From NCBI RefSeq assembly GCF_001005295.1, contig NZ_LBMK01000003.1, positions 751,060-815,059 on the forward strand: a stretch of 64,000 nt of DNA, written 5' to 3'. The stretch is from Streptomyces yangpuensis. GTDB lineage: Bacteria; Actinomycetota; Actinomycetes; Streptomycetales; Streptomycetaceae. Below, in pieces: positions 42,737 to 53,109 of this stretch (within the stretch, counting starts at the first letter, position 1; the number at the start of each line of letters is the position of its first letter). Position numbers and translations under genes: made by a program. The notes under the pieces were generated by a model. That model did not search any database. It was not told where the DNA came from and saw only the letters and a list, made by a program, of their open reading frames with translations.

Positions 42737-45670
42737 TCACGGGCGGGTGGCGCGCTCCAGCTCGATCAGGGCCGAGTGGTAGCTCCGGCCGGTGGCCCGG
42801 TCCATGCCCATCTCGCACATCCGGTTCGACGACAGGTGGGCGTCGAAGGGCCGCGCGGTCACCTCCGCGGCCTCCCGGGCCGTCGCGGCGGCCGTCAGTT
42901 CCGGGTGCAGCATGCCCCGGTCACCGGCGAAGGCGCAGCAGCCCGCGTCGTCCGGGACCACCACCTCGCCGGCGCAGGCCTCGGCCACCGCCCGCAGCTG
43001 TGGTTCGTGGCCCAGGTGACGCGTGGAGCAGGTGGGGTGGAGGACGGCCGAGCCCACCGTGCGCCGGACCTCCAGGTACGGCAGCAGTTCCTCCGCGGCC
43101 CACACGACCGAGTCGACGATCCGCAACTCCTCGTGCAGCGACCGGTTGTCCGGCGTCAGGTACGGGACCACCTCCCGGGCGATGCCCAGGGTGCAGGAGG
43201 AGGCGTCGACGACCAGCGGCAGGCGCCCGCCGGCCGTCCAGCCCCAGGCCGCCTCGACGATCCGGTTGGCCATCACCCGGTTGCCCACCTCGTAGCCCTT
43301 GGAGTGCCAGATCGTCGCGCAGCAGGTACCCCTCACGTCGCGGGGGATCCAGACCGGTTTCCCGGCCCGTTCCGACACGGCCACCAGGGCCTGCGGCAGC
43401 GATGGACCGGGCCTGCCGGCCGGCCCGCCGAAGATCCGGTTGACGCAGGCCGGGTAGTAGACGGCCGCGGCACCCGGCCGCCGGGTCGTGGGCGGTCTCC
43501 CGGCGGCACCGGGGACCTGCGGCAGCCACCGCGGTACCAGGTCCGGTCGCACGGCCCTGCGCGCGGCCCCGGTGGCCGCCTCCAGCAGGCGGTTCCGGAT
43601 CCGGTCGGGGATCCGGCCGGCGGCGGCGAGGGCCGTCCGGGCCGCGGTCTCGACGGCGCCGAAGTGCCGTGCGGCCAGCGCGGCGGCCGCCTCCTCGCGC
43701 CCGCCGTGCCGCCGGTGGCGGAAGTCCCGCATCAGCGCCCCGGTGTCGATCCCGACCGGGCAGGCGAGCCGGCAGGCCGAATCGCCCGCGCAGGTGTCCA
43801 CCGCGTCGTAGCCGTAGGCGCCGAGCAGCCCGTCCAGCAGCGGCGAGCCGGGCTGCTGGCGGACCATCTCGCGGCGCAGCACGATGCGCTGGCGCGGAGT
43901 GGTCGTCAGGTCCCCGCTCGGGCAGGCCGGTTCGCAGAACCCGCATTCGATGCAGGGATCGGCCTCCGCCTCCACCCGGGGAATGGTCTTCAGGCCGCGC
44001 AGGTGGGCCCGCGGGTCGCGGTCGAGGAGGATCCGCGGGGCGAGCACCCCGGCCGGGTCGACGAGCCGCTTGGTGCGCCACATCAGGCCGGCGGCCCGGG
44101 GGCCCCACTCCAGTTCCAGGAAGGGGGCCATGTTGCGGCCGGTCGAGTGCTCGGCCTTCAGGGAGCCGTCGAAGCGTTCCACGGTGAGCCGGCAGAAGGC
44201 CTCCATGAAGGCGCCGTACCGCTCGACGTCGGCGGGGTCGGCGGCGTCGAAGGCGAGCAGGAAGTGCAGGTTCCCGTGGGCGGCGTGACCGGCGACGGCG
44301 GCGTCGAAGCCGTGCTCCGCCTGGAGTTCGAGGAGGGCCGCGCAGGCCTCGGCCAGCCGGGACGGCGGCACCGCGAAGTCCTCGGTGATCAGGGTGGTGC
44401 CGCGGGCGCGGGCGCCGCCCACGGCGGTGACGAAGGCCTTGCGGGCGTTCCAGTAGCCGCTGATGGTCCGTGGGTCGCCGGTGAACCGGTTGGTGACCGA
44501 CGGCACCGGGGCGACCAGGCCGAGGCCTTCGAGGGCCGCCGCCGCGCGGCGTGCGCACGCGTCCCGGCCGGCCGCGTCCGGAGCCCGGAACTCCACGAGC
44601 AGGGCCGCGGTCGTCCGGGGCAGCCCGGCCCAGTCGGCGGGCACCCCCTCGACGCTGACGGAGGCCCGCAGGGTGTTCCCGTCCATCAGCTCGACGGCGA
44701 GGGCGCCCGCCTCGTTGAAGCGGGGCACGGCCGCGGCCGCGGCGGGCAGTGAGGGGAAGAAGAGCAGTGCGGTGCACAGTTCGCGGTCGAGGGGGAGGGT
44801 GTCGAGGACGACCTCGGAGATGAAGCCGAGGGTGCCCTCCGAACCGACCATGAGCCCCCGCAGGATCTCCACGGGGGTGTTGCCGTCCAGGTAGGCGTCG
44901 AGCCGGTAGCCGGTGGTGTTCTTGATCTCGTACTTGGCGCGGATCCGCGCGGTCAGCGCGGGATCCGCCTCGATCTCCCGCTTGATCGCCATCAGCCCGT
45001 GGCAGAGGGCCGGTTCGGCGCGCGCCAGTTCCTCGTCGGCCAGCGGGTCCGCGGTGTCCACGACGGTGCCGCCGGGCAGCACGAAGGTGAGGGAGGACAG
45101 GGTGCGGTAGGAGTTCCTCGTGGTGCCCGCCGTCATGCCGGACGCGTTGTTGGCGACGACACCCCCGACGGTGCAGGCGATCGCGCTGGCCGGGTCGGGG
45201 CCGAGGACCCGGCCGTGGCGGGCCAGTGCGGCGTTGGCCCGCAGCACGGTGGTGCCGGGCCGGATGCGGGCCCGCCGTCCCTCCTCCAGCACCTCGACGC
45301 CGGCCCAGTGACGGCGTACGTCGACCAGGATGTCCTCGCCCTGGGCCTGCCCGTTGAGCGAGGTCCCGGCGGCGCGGAAGACGACCTCCCGCTGCCGGCC
45401 GCGGGCGTAGGAGAGCACTGCGGAGATGTCGTCGATGTCCTCGGCGATCACCACGACCTGGGGCACGAAGCGGTAGGGGGAGGCGTCGGAGGCGTAGCGG
45501 ACCAGGTCGGAGACCTTCCACAGCACCTTCTCGGCGCCCAGCAGCTCCGTCAGCTCGCCACGGAGCGGCTCCGGCGTGCCCGCCGCCCGGTGCGGGGGGA
45601 CCTGGTCGGGGGAGGGGCCGCGGAGGTCGCGCGGGCGCAGCGCCCCCGGCTCCGGTTCCAGCAGCGGCAT
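42737..45670 (-). CDS. FAD-binding/Fe-S dehydrogenase fusion (D-2-hydroxyacid type)
   Basis: A 977-residue fusion. The N-terminal half (about 40-530) is an FAD_binding_4 plus FAD-oxidase_C dehydrogenase like D-lactate dehydrogenase or GlcD: FRAAGTSLNGQAQGEDILVD, TVGGVVANNASGM and GSEGTLGFISEVVLD. Then come two 4Fe-4S motifs, CIECGFCEPACPS and CAGDSACRLACPVGID. Two CCG-type heterodisulfide-reductase-like domains finish the protein (GTCCATIWHSKG, DDAGCCAFAGDRGM). It likely oxidises D-lactate or another D-2-hydroxyacid and passes electrons to the respiratory chain. The substrate is inferred. ATG 45670 is clear; a MarR gene lies 40 bp upstream on the same strand. Confidence 0.87.
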   Translation of the reverse strand: MPLLEPEPGALRPRDLRGPSPDQVPPHRAAGTPEPLRGELTELLGAEKVLWKVSDLVRYASDASPYRFVPQVVVIAEDIDDISAVLSYARGRQREVVFRAAGTSLNGQAQGEDILVDVRRHWAGVEVLEEGRRARIRPGTTVLRANAALARHGRVLGPDPASAIACTVGGVVANNASGMTAGTTRNSYRTLSSLTFVLPGGTVVDTADPLADEELARAEPALCHGLMAIKREIEADPALTARIRAKYEIKNTTGYRLDAYLDGNTPVEILRGLMVGSEGTLGFISEVVLDTLPLDRELCTALLFFPSLPAAAAAVPRFNEAGALAVELMDGNTLRASVSVEGVPADWAGLPRTTAALLVEFRAPDAAGRDACARRAAAALEGLGLVAPVPSVTNRFTGDPRTISGYWNARKAFVTAVGGARARGTTLITEDFAVPPSRLAEACAALLELQAEHGFDAAVAGHAAHGNLHFLLAFDAADPADVERYGAFMEAFCRLTVERFDGSLKAEHSTGRNMAPFLELEWGPRAAGLMWRTKRLVDPAGVLAPRILLDRDPRAHLRGLKTIPRVEAEADPCIECGFCEPACPSGDLTTTPRQRIVLRREMVRQQPGSPLLDGLLGAYGYDAVDTCAGDSACRLACPVGIDTGALMRDFRHRRHGGREEAAAALAARHFGAVETAARTALAAAGRIPDRIRNRLLEAATGAARRAVRPDLVPRWLPQVPGAAGRPPTTRRPGAAAVYYPACVNRIFGGPAGRPGPSLPQALVAVSERAGKPVWIPRDVRGTCCATIWHSKGYEVGNRVMANRIVEAAWGWTAGGRLPLVVDASSCTLGIAREVVPYLTPDNRSLHEELRIVDSVVWAAEELLPYLEVRRTVGSAVLHPTCSTRHLGHEPQLRAVAEACAGEVVVPDDAGCCAFAGDRGMLHPELTAAATAREAAEVTARPFDAHLSSNRMCEMGMDRATGRSYHSALIELERATRP

Positions 45671-45710
45671 GTGTGACCCCTCGCCTCGGCGCGGCCCTCG
45701 AGTGGCCCAT

Positions 45711-46163
45711 TCAGCAGGTGCGCTCCGCCGGGGCGTCCGACAGGGCGTTCAGCAGACCGCCGAGCACCTCACGCTGGCCGGCGGTCAACGGAGCCAGGAT
45801 CTCCTCTGCGGCGTCGGTCCGCGCGTTGCGCAGACGGCGCAGCGTGGCGCGGCCGGTGTCGGTGAGCTCGATCCTGATGACGCGGCGGTTCGCCGGGTCG
45901 GGCACGCGCCGTACGCAGTCGGCCGCCTCCAGACCGTCGACGAGGGTGGTCACCGCGCGGGGGACGACCTCCAGCCGGGCGGCGAGGTCCGCCATCCGGG
46001 GCGGCTGCTCGCCCTCGTAATGCGAGACGAGGCGCAGCAGCCGACTCTGGGCGGGAGTGATCCCGAGCGGCTCCATGTGGCGCTTCTGGATCCGGTGGAG
46101 CCTGCGCGTCAGGCGCAGGAGCTGTTCGGCGAGGAGGCGATCGGTGTCGGAGGCGGAGCTCAT
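45711..46163 (-). CDS. MarR-family transcriptional regulator
   Basis: A 150-residue winged-helix regulator: PLGITPAQSRLLRLVSHYEG, MADLAARLEVVPRAVTTLVD and the wing region VRRVPDPANRRVIRIELTDT. It is divergent from an ABC multidrug-type exporter with a clear palindromic operator between them, so it most likely represses that exporter and itself. Its ATG is exactly 6 bases after TATCGT, suggesting a leaderless transcript. Confidence 0.88.
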   Translation of the reverse strand: MSSASDTDRLLAEQLLRLTRRLHRIQKRHMEPLGITPAQSRLLRLVSHYEGEQPPRMADLAARLEVVPRAVTTLVDGLEAADCVRRVPDPANRRVIRIELTDTGRATLRRLRNARTDAAEEILAPLTAGQREVLGGLLNALSDAPAERTC

Positions 46164-46175
46164 GCGGGAACGATA
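46164..46175 (-). promoter_or_regulatory. Leaderless -10 box of the MarR gene
   Basis: On the minus strand TATCGT (46175-46170) is followed by exactly 6 bases and then the ATG at 46163. No ribosome-binding site is present, as expected when transcription starts at the A of ATG. Confidence 0.6.
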
Positions 46176-46194
46176 TCAGGACCCCGTTCATTGT

Positions 46195-46221
46195 GAGTAT
46201 AGGTAACAATGACCTATGCTC
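46195..46221. promoter_or_regulatory. MarR operator palindrome
   Basis: GAGTATAGGT-N7-ACCTATGCTC forms 10-bp arms with one mismatch. It is nested with a second dyad CATTGT-N11-ACAATG (46189-46211). It lies between the divergent MarR and ABC exporter genes, in the only A+T-rich part of that gap. Confidence 0.7.
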
Positions 46222-46276
46222 CTATGGTGCCGGCTCCGTCGGAGCCCCCTGTCCCCCGACCCCCGAGAGGGTGCCC

Positions 46277-48139
<1,863 letters not shown>

Positions 48140-48190
48140 CCGTATGACCGGCGCACGGGTCGGATGTCGGAAAAGTGATGGTCTGCGGGT

Positions 48191-48205
48191 TAGCGTTCCG
48201 GCATG
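48191..48205 (+). promoter_or_regulatory. Leaderless -10 box of the MltG-like gene
   Basis: TAGCGT (48191-48196), then 6 bases, then ATG 48203. No ribosome-binding site precedes the ATG. Confidence 0.6.
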
Positions 48206-49048
48206 AGTCATGCGTACCGGCCGCCCCGGCGCCGATCCCGGCTCACCCGCCGGGGCCGACTGGCCCTCTTCCTCGGCATGCTGATCGCGACCGGCGCGGT
48301 GGTCCTGGTCCCGATCCTGCGGGGTGGGCACGGGCCGGAGGAGCCGCGCCGGCTGACGATCCCCGAGGGCTGGCGCGCGTCGCAGGTGTACGCCGCGGTG
48401 GACCGCGAACTGAAGCTTCCGCCGGGATCCGCGAAGTCGGCGGCGCTCGCCGTGGCCCCGGCACTGCCCGCGGAGGCCAAGGGGAACCCTGAGGGATACC
48501 TCTTCCCGGCGACGTACCAGGTGACCTCGAAGACGACCCCGGCCACGCTGCTCGCCCACATGGTGCGCACGGCCCACGAGAAGCTCGCCACCAAGGCTGT
48601 GGCCGACGGCGGCAGGTCCCACGGGATGACCCCGTACCAGACGGCGACGATGGCCAGTGTCATCGAGGCGGAGGCCGAGAACCGCGCCGACATGGGCAAG
48701 GTCGCCCGGGTGGTGCACAACCGGCTGGCGAAGTCGATGCCGCTCCAGATGGACTCCACCATCAACTACGCGCTCAACCGCAGCACCGTCGACACCACGC
48801 TGAGCGACACCCGAATCGACAGCCCCTTCAACACGTACGAACGCCAGGGCCTCCCGCCCACCCCGATCGACAATCCGGGCCTGGAGGCGATGGCGGCGGC
48901 CGTCGCACCGACACCGGGCAACTGGCTGTACTTCGTCACCGTCAAGCCGGGGGACACCCGCTTCTCGACGACGTACGAGGAGCACAAGAAGCACGTGGCG
49001 GAGTTCAACAAGCACCGCGCCGCCCACGCGGGCGCGCGCGCCGGGTGA
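48203..49048 (+). CDS. MltG-like endolytic murein transglycosylase (YceG family)
   Basis: A 281-residue protein with an N-terminal membrane anchor (about 17-36, LALFLGMLIATGAVVLVPIL) and an extracellular YceG/MltG domain: GYLFPATYQV, catalytic Glu in MASVIEAEAENR, NRLAKSMPLQMDSTINYAL, SPFNTYERQGLPPTPIDNPG and LYFVT. It would cut nascent peptidoglycan strands. It is shorter than the usual MltG, lacking most of the LysM-like N-terminal part, and lies outside the normal aroE/ruvX context, so it may be a paralogue. The transcript is probably leaderless. Confidence 0.85.
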   Translation: MSHAYRPPRRRSRLTRRGRLALFLGMLIATGAVVLVPILRGGHGPEEPRRLTIPEGWRASQVYAAVDRELKLPPGSAKSAALAVAPALPAEAKGNPEGYLFPATYQVTSKTTPATLLAHMVRTAHEKLATKAVADGGRSHGMTPYQTATMASVIEAEAENRADMGKVARVVHNRLAKSMPLQMDSTINYALNRSTVDTTLSDTRIDSPFNTYERQGLPPTPIDNPGLEAMAAAVAPTPGNWLYFVTVKPGDTRFSTTYEEHKKHVAEFNKHRAAHAGARAG

Positions 49049-49094
49049 CGCCGCCCGGCCGCAGGTGCCGCCCGGCAGCAGGGCCGCCCGCCGG

Positions 49095-50216
49095 TCATAG
49101 CACCGGCGTGGCGGTCCGTTCGCGGGACAGCAGGCGGCGGATGTCGCGGACCGCCGCCCCTCCTGCGCGGTTGGCGCCGATGGTCGATGCCGACGGGCCG
49201 TAGCCGACCAGGTGGATCCGCTCGTCCCGCACCGCCCGGGTCCCCTCGACGCGGATGCCGCCGCCCGGCTCGCGCAGGCGCAGCGGCGCCAGGTGGTCGA
49301 CGGCCGCGCGGAATCCGGTGGCCCACAGGATGACGTCCGCGTCCACCCGGCTGCCGTCGGCCCAGGCGGCGCCGAGGGGGGTGATCCGGTCGAACACGGG
49401 CAGGCGGTGCAGGACGCCCGAGGCCAGGCCGGCCCGGACGGCCTCGTTCAGCGGGAGGCCCGTCACGCTGACCACGCTCTGCGGCGGAAGTCCCCGGCGT
49501 ACCCGCTCGTCCACCAGGGCCACTGCCACCCGCCCCTCGGCCTCGCCGAAGTCTCCGTCGCGGAAGACCGGGGGCCGCCGCGTCACCCAGGTGGTCCGCT
49601 CCGCCACCTCGGCGATCTCCAGCAGGTGCTGGACCGCCGACGTACCGCCGCCGACGACGATCACCCGCATGCCGGCGAACTCCTGTGGCCCCGGGTAGTT
49701 CGCGGTGTGCAGCTGACGGCCGCGGAACGTCTCCTGCCCCGGGTAGCGCGGCCAGAAGGGGCGGTCCCAGGTCCCGGTGGCGTTGATCAGGGCCCGCGCC
49801 GACCAGACGCCGGCCGATGTCTCCACGCGCAGCCGCCCGCCGCCGCCCTCGCGTACGGCCGACACGTCCACCGGGCGCCGTACGCGCAGGCCGAAGCGGT
49901 CCTCGTAGGCGGCGAAGTACTCCCCGATCACCTCCGAGGAGGGCCGCAGCGGGTCGGCGCCGGTCAGCTCCATGCCGGGCAGGGCGTGCATGCCGTGGAC
50001 CCTGCCGTAGGTGAGCGAGGGCCAGCGGAACTGCCAGGCGCCGCCCGGGCGCGGCGCGTGGTCGAGGACCACGTGGTCGAGCCCCGCCCGCGTCAGGTGG
50101 TACGCGCTGGACAGGCCCGCCTGCCCGGCGCCGACGACCACCACGTCCACGGCCCCGTCGCTGTCCCTGTCCGTGCCCGCGTACCCGCCACCCGTGCTCC
50201 GCATCAGATCGTTCAC
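49095..50216 (-). CDS. Flavin-containing monooxygenase-like FAD/NAD(P) protein
   Basis: A 373-residue two-dinucleotide-fold protein: FAD site VVVVGAGQAGLSSAYHLTRA, NADPH site MRVIVVGGGTSAVQHLLEIA and the C-terminal ATG motif DVILWATGFRAAVDHLAPL. It resembles CzcO/FMO-type monooxygenases; the classical FxGxxxHxxx(Y/F) motif is replaced by FRGRQLHTANYPG. Probably cytoplasmic. GTG 50216 or ATG 50204 could be the start. No neighbouring gene suggests a substrate. Confidence 0.82.
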   Translation of the reverse strand: MNDLMRSTGGGYAGTDRDSDGAVDVVVVGAGQAGLSSAYHLTRAGLDHVVLDHAPRPGGAWQFRWPSLTYGRVHGMHALPGMELTGADPLRPSSEVIGEYFAAYEDRFGLRVRRPVDVSAVREGGGGRLRVETSAGVWSARALINATGTWDRPFWPRYPGQETFRGRQLHTANYPGPQEFAGMRVIVVGGGTSAVQHLLEIAEVAERTTWVTRRPPVFRDGDFGEAEGRVAVALVDERVRRGLPPQSVVSVTGLPLNEAVRAGLASGVLHRLPVFDRITPLGAAWADGSRVDADVILWATGFRAAVDHLAPLRLREPGGGIRVEGTRAVRDERIHLVGYGPSASTIGANRAGGAAVRDIRRLLSRERTATPVL

Positions 50217-50387
50217 GGTTCTACCAACTCGCGGAGGCCGCGGGATCTTCCCGCCGTTACGCCCCCCGGGCTCCGGCGGACGAGCGCAGTGTGGCCAGGA
50301 CCGGCCGGTCGGGCTGGAGGGTGAGGCCGGTCCCGCCGGAGCCCGGACCTATCCGCCCGTCCCGGGACAGGCCCGTTCCGGTGCTCC

Positions 50388-51086
50388 TCAGACGGTCCCG
50401 CGCGTGGCCCGCGACGCCGCGCGTGCGCTCAGCCACGCGTACGCGGCGTCCGCGCTGAACTCCGGCTGCCCGCCCGGGAAGAGGAGCCCGGCGGACGCGA
50501 AGGCCGGGTCGTCCGCGATGTCCGCCGCGTACGGCACCACCACGCAGCCCATGCCCGCGGCGTGCGCGGCCCGCGCCCCCGGCGCCGCGTCCTCCACGAC
50601 CACGCAGTCGGCCGGCTCGGCGCCCAGCCGGCGGGCCGCCTCCAGGAACACGTCCGGGGCGGGCTTGCCCCGCGCCACCTCCTCGGCGGACACCACGGTG
50701 GTCAGTGACGCGTCCAGCCCGGTGCCCGCCAGGACGGCGTCGATCGCCTCGCGGGAGGAACCGGAGGCCACGGCCATCGGCACCCCTTCGGCGTACAGCC
50801 GCTCGACGAGCCCCCGCATCTGCGGGAAGACCTCGGTCCGGGTGCGCGCGAGTTCGAGGTAGGCGGCGTTCTGCTCGGCGAGCAGCTGCCCGACGGGCGC
50901 CGGGATCCCGTAGCGGTCCTTGAGGATCTCCAGGGTCTCCAGCGTGCCGATGCCGATGAAGCACGCGTGCTGTTCCCACGTGAAATCGGGGACGCCGTGC
51001 CGCTCCAGCGTGCGGCGCCCGGACTCGTAGTAGTTCGGCTCGCTGTCCACGAGGGTGCCGTCGAGATCGAATATGACGGAAATCAT
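50388..51086 (-). CDS. HAD-superfamily hydrolase (beta-phosphoglucomutase-like)
   Basis: A 232-residue HAD phosphatase: motif I VIFDLDGTLVDSEPNYY, motif II VASGSSREAI, motif III Lys in RGKPAPDVFLEAARRL and motif IV DCVVVEDAAPGARAA. The cap domain between motifs I and II is of the helical C1 type. It dephosphorylates sugar phosphates or similar molecules; the exact substrate is not evident. ATG 51086 starts directly at motif I. Confidence 0.87.
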   Translation of the reverse strand: MISVIFDLDGTLVDSEPNYYESGRRTLERHGVPDFTWEQHACFIGIGTLETLEILKDRYGIPAPVGQLLAEQNAAYLELARTRTEVFPQMRGLVERLYAEGVPMAVASGSSREAIDAVLAGTGLDASLTTVVSAEEVARGKPAPDVFLEAARRLGAEPADCVVVEDAAPGARAAHAAGMGCVVVPYAADIADDPAFASAGLLFPGGQPEFSADAAYAWLSARAASRATRGTV

Positions 51087-51131
51087 CCGGTCTGCCCGTC
51101 CTGCCTGTCGCGTCCTGTTCCGATGATCCTG

Positions 51132-51611
51132 TCAGGTTTTGCGGGCATTGCGGCCCACGGATTCGACCAGCGGCAACAGCCGGTGCGGGACCCGCTCGCG
51201 CAGGACCACCTCCGTCCGGGTGCGGACCACGCCCGGGAGCCGGATCAGCCGCTGGATCACGTCCTCCAGGTGCGCGTTGTCCCGGGCCGCCACCCGGGTC
51301 AGCAGGTCCCCGCCGCCCGTGATCGAGAAGGCCTCGATGATCTCCGGTACGGCCGCCAGGGCATCGCCCACGTCGTCCAGATGGCCCTGGGTGACCTCGA
51401 TGTGCACGAAGGCCAGCACCGGATGGCCCAGCGCGGCGGGGGAGAGCACCGGCCCGGTCCCGGTGATCACGCCCGTGCGCTCCAGCCGGTCCAGCCGGGC
51501 CTGGAGGGTGCCGCGCGCGACCCCGAGGATCCGGGCGTACTCACGGACGCTGGTGCGCGGCTGCTCGATCAGCAGGCGCAGGATTCTGGTGTCGAGCTCG
51601 TCCACCGCCAT
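51132..51611 (-). CDS. Lrp/AsnC-family transcriptional regulator
   Basis: A 159-residue Lrp/AsnC protein: N-terminal helix-turn-helix DELDTRILRLLIEQPRTSVR, EYARILGVARGTLQARLDRL and the RAM ligand domain LAFVHIEVTQGHLDDV through ITGGGDLLTRVAARD. It senses amino acids. It starts 34 bp upstream of the YoaK start's opposite end and could control neighbouring amino-acid transport. The ATG has TAAAGT exactly 6 bases upstream and no ribosome site. Confidence 0.87.
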   Translation of the reverse strand: MAVDELDTRILRLLIEQPRTSVREYARILGVARGTLQARLDRLERTGVITGTGPVLSPAALGHPVLAFVHIEVTQGHLDDVGDALAAVPEIIEAFSITGGGDLLTRVAARDNAHLEDVIQRLIRLPGVVRTRTEVVLRERVPHRLLPLVESVGRNARKT

Positions 51612-51623
51612 GCCCGGACTTTA
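51612..51623 (-). promoter_or_regulatory. Leaderless -10 box of the AsnC-type gene
   Basis: On the minus strand TAAAGT (51623-51618), then 6 bases, then ATG 51611. Confidence 0.6.
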
Positions 51624-51645
51624 CCAACGGCATAGTTCACGGCGA

Positions 51646-52452
51646 TCAATCCCGGCCGCCCGCCTGCCCGGTGTGCAGCGGGGGCTGCCCCCGGTACACC
51701 AGGCCCACGACCAGCACCGCGGCGGCGGGCGGCAGCAGGAGCCAGCCCACCGGGCACCCGGCCCGGATCAGCAGAGCCCCCGCGAACCCGCCGGCGAACA
51801 TGGCGAGGATCGACAGGCCACGCAGCCGCCAGCCGGCCGTCCGGTACCCGTAGACGGCGCCCCGCCCCATGGCGGAGCCGCCGAGGAAGGCCGTCATCGA
51901 CCGGGTGACCAGCGTCGTCGGCACACCGGGCACGTTCGCCCGCATGATCGTGGTGTTGCGCAGGCCCATCGCCAGCGCCACGACCGCCGTCACCGCCAGG
52001 TGCCGCGGCGTCGGCGCCCCGTACTGCGGCGCCAGCCCCCACCCCACGGCCGCGGCGGCCAGGAGCAGCCCGGCCTCGACGAGGAGGCCCATGACGAACC
52101 AGCGCCGGCCCCGGGCCTCCGACACGGCCTCCAGATGGGAGCCGCAGACCACCCCGAGGACGAACGCGGCCAGCGAGATCCCGGCGGGCAGCGTCGGCAG
52201 GTTGCCCGCCTGCGCCGCGCCGAAGGCCAGGAACAGCACGTTCCCGGTCTGCATCGCCGTGAAGGCGGGCCCGAGGGCAAGCAGGCTGACCGCCTCGATC
52301 ACCCCGGTCACCGCGGTCAGCGCGACCATCAGCGCCGGCATGTGCGGCGGGAGCCGCGCACCGGCCGTCCGCGCGGCCCTCCGGTCCTCGTCCATGACGC
52401 CCGACAGTGACACGCCCGCCGGATCCTCCCGCGCCGACATGCCGGAAGACAT
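51646..52452 (-). CDS. YoaK/DUF1275 family membrane protein
   Basis: A 268-residue membrane protein with about six hydrophobic segments. Family blocks are VTGVIEAVSLLALGPAFTAM, QTGNVLFLAFGAAQ, ALAMGLRNTTIMRANVPGVP and TLVTRSMTAFLGG. Function unknown; a transporter role has been suggested for the family. The start may be 52452 or 52440 (MSAREDP); the upstream region overlaps the divergent histidine-phosphatase promoter by only 12 bp. Confidence 0.82.
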   Translation of the reverse strand: MSSGMSAREDPAGVSLSGVMDEDRRAARTAGARLPPHMPALMVALTAVTGVIEAVSLLALGPAFTAMQTGNVLFLAFGAAQAGNLPTLPAGISLAAFVLGVVCGSHLEAVSEARGRRWFVMGLLVEAGLLLAAAAVGWGLAPQYGAPTPRHLAVTAVVALAMGLRNTTIMRANVPGVPTTLVTRSMTAFLGGSAMGRGAVYGYRTAGWRLRGLSILAMFAGGFAGALLIRAGCPVGWLLLPPAAAVLVVGLVYRGQPPLHTGQAGGRD

Positions 52453-52467
52453 AGGGTCCGGAGGGTG
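52452..52467 (+). promoter_or_regulatory. -10 box adjoining the histidine-phosphatase start
   Basis: TAGGGT (52452-52457) lies 7 bases before GTG 52465. Near-leaderless; however GGAGG also occurs in the interval, so a short-leader interpretation is possible. Confidence 0.4.
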
Positions 52468-53058
52468 AGTGACCTGTTGCTGGTGAGGCACGGCGAGACC
52501 GCCTGGAGCGCCGACGGACGGCACACCGGGCGCACCGACATCCCGCTGACCGCGCGCGGGGTCGAGGAGGCCATCTCCCTGGCCCCCTGCTTCCAGGGCC
52601 GGCGGCCCGCCCTCGTACTGACCAGCCCGCTGCGCCGGGCCGTGGCCACCGCCGAGCTGGCCGGGCTCCCGGGCGCAGGCATCGACTCCGACCTGTACGA
52701 GTGGGACTACGGCGGCTACGAGGGCATCACCACCGTGGAGATCCACACGACCACGCCCGACTGGTCCCTGTGGACCCACGGCGTCCCGCCCGGCGACGCC
52801 GAGCACCCCGGCGAGAGCGCCGCCCAGGTGGGCGCACGCGCGGACCGGGTCCTGGCCCGGGTGGCCCCCGTGCTGCGCGCGGACGACGGCGACGTGGTGC
52901 TCGTCGCCCACGGCCACTTCCTGCGCGTCCTGACCGCCCGCTACCTGCGCCTGGAGCCCGAGCACGGACGGCTCTTCCTGCTGCGCACAGGCACCGTCAG
53001 CGCGCTCTCGACGGAACACGGCCTCCCGGTGATCGCGGGCTGGAACACCCGCCCCTGA
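52465..53058 (+). CDS. Histidine phosphatase family protein (phosphoglycerate mutase-like)
   Basis: A 197-residue phosphatase. The phosphorylated His lies in LLLVRHGETAWSADGRHTGR, the second Arg in TSPLRRAVATAE, the acid in LYEWDYGGYEG and the second His in VVLVAHGHFLRVL. These are all the catalytic parts of the branch-1 family. The substrate is unknown; family members act on small phosphates. GTG 52465 starts immediately before motif I. Confidence 0.88.
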   Translation: MSDLLLVRHGETAWSADGRHTGRTDIPLTARGVEEAISLAPCFQGRRPALVLTSPLRRAVATAELAGLPGAGIDSDLYEWDYGGYEGITTVEIHTTTPDWSLWTHGVPPGDAEHPGESAAQVGARADRVLARVAPVLRADDGDVVLVAHGHFLRVLTARYLRLEPEHGRLFLLRTGTVSALSTEHGLPVIAGWNTRP

Positions 53059-53109
53059 GACGGGCGCTCTCGCCTCGCGCGCCGGGGCCGCCTGCGTGAA
53101 CATGCGTAC

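Noticed and set aside
50217..50387. Possible small gene between the monooxygenase and HAD genes
   Set aside because: All frames there are continuations of shadow frames and no ribosome site with a sensible start was seen.
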